Below, piece by piece: positions 61,446-64,000 of a stretch of 64,000 nt of DNA. The stretch is taken from positions 1 to 64,000 of the forward strand of contig CAIJXT010000019.1 in NCBI GenBank assembly GCA_903824665.1. The letters are read 5' to 3'. Origin of the DNA: an uncultured Bacteroidota bacterium (GTDB lineage Bacteria > Bacteroidota > Bacteroidia > Chitinophagales > Chitinophagaceae). Under the pieces are notes generated by a model. The model was not told the origin of the DNA, searched no databases, and worked only from the letters and a program-made list of their open reading frames with translations. The position numbers and the translations under genes are program-made. Each line of letters begins with the position of its first letter. Within the stretch, counting starts at the first letter, position 1.

Positions 61446-62264
61446 TTAGAGTACATTGAACAGCAAATGCTCAACACGCAATATAAAACCATTGGGCGCT
61501 GTTCTCAGCATGTTGCCAAATAGTTCATACTTGTACCCGATATCTACTCTGGTCTGGCTATTAAAGATAAACTGAACAGATGGCGCAAGGTCCATATACT
61601 GCTTCCCTCCCGGTGCCAGCACCTGTCCCAGTACTTCCATCATAATGTTCATATTCACTTGCCCGTATCCAGTGTATGATTTTGGCAGCATTAGCCGCCC
61701 GCCAGACAAACTGTAGTTTATTGCGCTACGCTCAGCAGTCGCTGGTATTTCATTGCTATTCAGATTGTTCAGCGCATGGTGATAGTACACAGACCCTGAA
61801 ATTGCTGTTTTGTGCAGCAGCGATGTAGCTATACCGCCTATCTGATAACCACTGTTGTGCCCGTTCGTTTGAATTTCTTCCTGATGTATATCTGCATTAT
61901 TTACAGACACCCTCCCGAACACCGCCATGCGAAAGTGCCTTTTCACCGCATCGCGGCTGTAAAACCGGTACTTGGCATATAGCCCACCGCCCTCAACCAC
62001 CAGCGCATTGGTATTTATTCTGTTACTCACAAAGCCTTCCGCATGTATCATCAGGTACTTATTCACACCCCACATCAGCTCTGGTATAAGGTGATAATTC
62101 ACACGGGCAGTGGCCTGTTCATCCATCATCCAGTTGCTGAGCCTTACACCTACTGATTTGGCAGGCATATTGCTGGCAGGCTCTGTTTGTACAAACAATT
62201 CCTGTGCACTTGCGCCATATGCGCCCACCACAACCAACAACACAAATAGTTTATAGCGCAACAT
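61446..62264 (-). CDS. Outer-membrane barrel of the metal cluster
   Basis: A 272-residue protein with a signal peptide (MLRYKLFVLLVVVGAYGASA). Alternating strands and a C-terminal VEHLLFNVL suggest a small beta-barrel. Family unnamed by me; similar barrels accompany HMA-domain proteins in Bacteroidota heavy-metal loci. Its ATG (62264) overlaps the end of the HMA gene by 14 nt, so they are coupled. A possible metal efflux or uptake channel, by context only. Confidence 0.7.
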   Translation of the reverse strand: MLRYKLFVLLVVVGAYGASAQELFVQTEPASNMPAKSVGVRLSNWMMDEQATARVNYHLIPELMWGVNKYLMIHAEGFVSNRINTNALVVEGGGLYAKYRFYSRDAVKRHFRMAVFGRVSVNNADIHQEEIQTNGHNSGYQIGGIATSLLHKTAISGSVYYHHALNNLNSNEIPATAERSAINYSLSGGRLMLPKSYTGYGQVNMNIMMEVLGQVLAPGGKQYMDLAPSVQFIFNSQTRVDIGYKYELFGNMLRTAPNGFILRVEHLLFNVL

Positions 62265-62790
62265 GGTATACACGATTTGAACCTGAAGAATTGGTTGGGC
62301 AACACGCGGCTGTTTCGCCGTTTTCAAAACACTTTCTGGTGGTATACCGCGCATACTTCTTCCTTTCCTTTATCGACAGATAACCCTTATCAACTATGGT
62401 CAGGGCTACGTCGCCGGAAAGTTGCTTTTCCTTTACATTCAGAAAATGAAAGGTCGAACCACCAACGATAAGGTGTGTATCACTCTGCACTTTCTCTCCT
62501 TTAAATGCTGCTGTAACCGTAAGGGAAGCCACCGAGAACCCTGCATCCTCAACAGCTTTCTTCACTGCATCCAGCGACACTGTTGCGCCCTCCTTAAATT
62601 GTATTTTAAATATCGACTTTTCCACATCAGCGTCTACAGCAGCTATCGTCGACACCTGTTCCAGTGCCTTGAATATTGATTTGCTGCACATGCTGCAGGT
62701 AAGGCCGCTGGCAGTCAGTGATGCCGATTTTATCTGGGCCATCATGGGCAGGCTCCACAAGAGCATACCTATTAACACGATTCTTTTCAT
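62251..62790 (-). CDS. Exported HMA-domain protein with C-terminal extension
   Basis: A 179-residue protein starting MKRIVLIGML. Signal peptide to MMAQ (about 18). HMA domain with GLTCSMCSKSIFKAL (CxxC near residues 31-34) and a ferredoxin-like fold up to about 95. The remainder (HLIVGGSTFHFLNVKEKQLSG, with C-terminal EAACC-like TAACCPTNSSGS) may bind more metal. By family it binds Cu(I), Hg(II) or similar soft metals in the periplasm. Confidence 0.82.
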   Translation of the reverse strand: MKRIVLIGMLLWSLPMMAQIKSASLTASGLTCSMCSKSIFKALEQVSTIAAVDADVEKSIFKIQFKEGATVSLDAVKKAVEDAGFSVASLTVTAAFKGEKVQSDTHLIVGGSTFHFLNVKEKQLSGDVALTIVDKGYLSIKERKKYARYTTRKCFENGETAACCPTNSSGSNRVYHVAL

Positions 62791-62830
62791 CGCTTTTGTT
62801 TTTCTGAATTGACTAGTTTGATTTTCGAAA

Positions 62831-63175
62831 TTATTTGCTTGTTCTTTTGTTATCGTACTGGCAGCACTCATGCAGGTTTTTATACACCTTCTCATCAGCA
62901 GTGTACTTTTCTGTATCGTAACCTACCGATGCAACCATTTTTTGTATCGCATCGTTAGACGATGTAGCTGCATCAAAGGTCACCTTCAGTTCCTTTGTCT
63001 TCTTGTTCCATACCGCCGTGGTTGCACCGGCATCCTTTGCCGCTGTTTCTATCTTCTTTGCACACATCCCACAGTTGCCCGAAACCTTTATTGTCTCAGT
63101 CTTTGTTTGTGCAGAGATTGTGTTTGCTACTGGTAGCAGCAGCAAGGCCATCAGTGCCATTTTTATCTGTTTCAT
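62831..63175 (-). CDS. Exported HMA-domain metallochaperone
   Basis: A 114-residue protein. Signal peptide to ISAQ (about 23), HMA domain with SGNCGMCAKKIETAAKDA (CxxC near 35-38), and a C-terminal NLHECCQYDNKR with two more Cys. The type is a MerP/CopZ-like periplasmic metal carrier. Lies between the MauE-type membrane protein and the longer HMA protein in one operon (spacing 40-45 bp). Confidence 0.87.
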   Translation of the reverse strand: MKQIKMALMALLLLPVANTISAQTKTETIKVSGNCGMCAKKIETAAKDAGATTAVWNKKTKELKVTFDAATSSNDAIQKMVASVGYDTEKYTADEKVYKNLHECCQYDNKRTSK

Positions 63176-63220
63176 ATTGCTGTTTTTGTAGGGACATTTA
63201 TCCCTTTGTTATAAAATAAT

Positions 63221-63943
63221 TCAAATCATTTGTACAAGCATTACTACACTCATGCCCGCCATCACCAGATCTTCCACCAGCGTCACATAGCTGAGCGGCA
63301 GGCTGATAACTGTTCCAAGGCACGCACACTGAAATTTGCTGCGCTTCATCAATCCCCGCACCACCCCTACTGCGCTTATGCTCATCACTACAAGAGTTAC
63401 TGCATTGACCGTTATCGGTGCAAAATGCGTCACAAATGCCAACCCAAGTAGCAACTCTATATAGGGGTAGATATATCCATACACAGGCCACTTTGCAGCC
63501 ACTATGTCGTAAGTGGCGTACCCCTCTGCAAACCCCTTCATATTGAGCAGTTTAAAAAAAGAAAAAACCAGAAAAAAACCACCCATAAAGTTTCCCATCC
63601 AGTACATCAGATCTATTCCTCCGTTAGCTATTCCGGTCAGCAATGGCACCACACCGAGGTAACCAAAAATCAGGTATATCGGATAGTAGGACGGCTTATC
63701 CTTCACCACTTCAACCGGTTTGTGCTGCACATTCTTTTCCACCGGTTGTATGCTGTACTTGCTATTGCCTATTGCCTGCTGCAACACAGTCAACGGGATC
63801 ATTTCATCCGATTCGATAGTAGCCTGTGGCGCACCGCGCTGCACCGATACTGTAACTACGCCGCTTGTTTGTTTCAGTGCCTGTTCAATAATGTTTACAC
63901 AACTGTTGCAGGTCATCCCGGTTATGTTGTATGCATGTTTCAT
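63221..63943 (-). CDS. HMA domain fused to MauE/DoxX-like membrane protein
   Basis: A 240-residue protein. Cytosolic HMA domain (residues 1-70; NITGMTCNSCVNIIEQAL with CxxC at 12-15), a Pro/Lys linker, then four membrane helices of MauE/DoxX type (about 92-240) with a FQCACLG motif between helices 3 and 4 that could relay metal or thiols. First gene of the metal operon (63943 to 61446) behind the promoter at plus 63965-63972. Probably involved in mercury or copper handling; the metal is not read from sequence. Confidence 0.86.
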   Translation of the reverse strand: MKHAYNITGMTCNSCVNIIEQALKQTSGVVTVSVQRGAPQATIESDEMIPLTVLQQAIGNSKYSIQPVEKNVQHKPVEVVKDKPSYYPIYLIFGYLGVVPLLTGIANGGIDLMYWMGNFMGGFFLVFSFFKLLNMKGFAEGYATYDIVAAKWPVYGYIYPYIELLLGLAFVTHFAPITVNAVTLVVMSISAVGVVRGLMKRSKFQCACLGTVISLPLSYVTLVEDLVMAGMSVVMLVQMI

Positions 63944-63964
63944 GATCTTTGCTTTTGTTCAGTG

Positions 63965-63972
63965 CAAAGGTA
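63965..63972 (-). promoter_or_regulatory. -7 box of the heavy-metal operon
   Basis: TACCTTTG on the minus strand, 21 nt before the ATG. The window ends 28 bp further, so upstream operators cannot be seen. Confidence 0.65.
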
Positions 63973-64000
63973 TTCATGACTATTGCGGCACCTGTTACGA

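Overview
The window reads as a chromosomal segment of a Bacteroidota bacterium, most likely a member of Chitinophagia/Chitinophagaceae (the lineage is inferred, not proved). The evidence is: many start codons preceded by a Bacteroidota-type -7 box (TAnnTTTG, often TACNTTTG) and few Shine-Dalgarno sites; two PorP/SprF type IX secretion proteins and a protein with a type IX C-terminal sorting domain; a fused MurF-alanine racemase; and a DUF3822-rsmD-coaD cluster. Most genes are housekeeping or envelope genes. The exception is an accessory stretch at about 10.5-14.6 kb.

Layout. 1-0.4 kb: two tandem minus-strand promoters and a leader with repeated AAGTTCTTTGA-like boxes, which I read as the upstream region of an rRNA operon whose 16S gene lies just off the left edge. 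0.5-9 kb: bestrophin channel, 3-hydroxybutyryl-CoA dehydrogenase, coaD/rsmD/DUF3822, an MlaF-like ATPase without its permease, a two-gene membrane pair, small DUF proteins and a lipoprotein. 9.1-10.4 kb: ahcY with promoter and terminator.

10.5-14.6 kb (accessory): a GIY-YIG nuclease gene between two inverted copies of a 60-nt hairpin repeat, next to six tandem copies of the same repeat at about 82-bp period; AT-rich orphan genes (an immunity-like small protein, a leucine-rich-repeat protein, a secreted protein); a dead REP-associated tyrosine transposase with its hairpins; and four regularly spaced pairs of TGCGCA. This is the part most likely to hold something undescribed.

14.6-34 kb: DUF922 protease-like protein, a 56-residue membrane protein, an FN3-like secreted protein, a SNF2 helicase with two SWIM zinc fingers, a divergent 1312-residue epsilon-poly-lysine-synthetase-like NRPS, a TlpA-like protein, an MBOAT/SGNH acetylation pair, a Bax-inhibitor-1 protein and ispD. 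34-44 kb: DUF6150 repeat protein, OprP-type porin, winged-helix protein, amino acid permease, two adjacent TMTC-like GT-C/TPR proteins and a large type IX-secreted Ig-like protein. 44-54 kb: a UPF0173-parA-parB-dapB-lipoprotein operon, thioredoxin, methyltransferase-PAP2 pair, and Ugd plus UDP-glucuronate decarboxylase (UDP-xylose synthesis). 54-64 kb: RsmI-like methylase, 3-methyladenine glycosylase, two PorP/SprF genes, MurF-Alr, and a heavy-metal cluster of three HMA-domain proteins and an outer-membrane barrel with a nearby AraC regulator that carries an HMA-like N-terminus.
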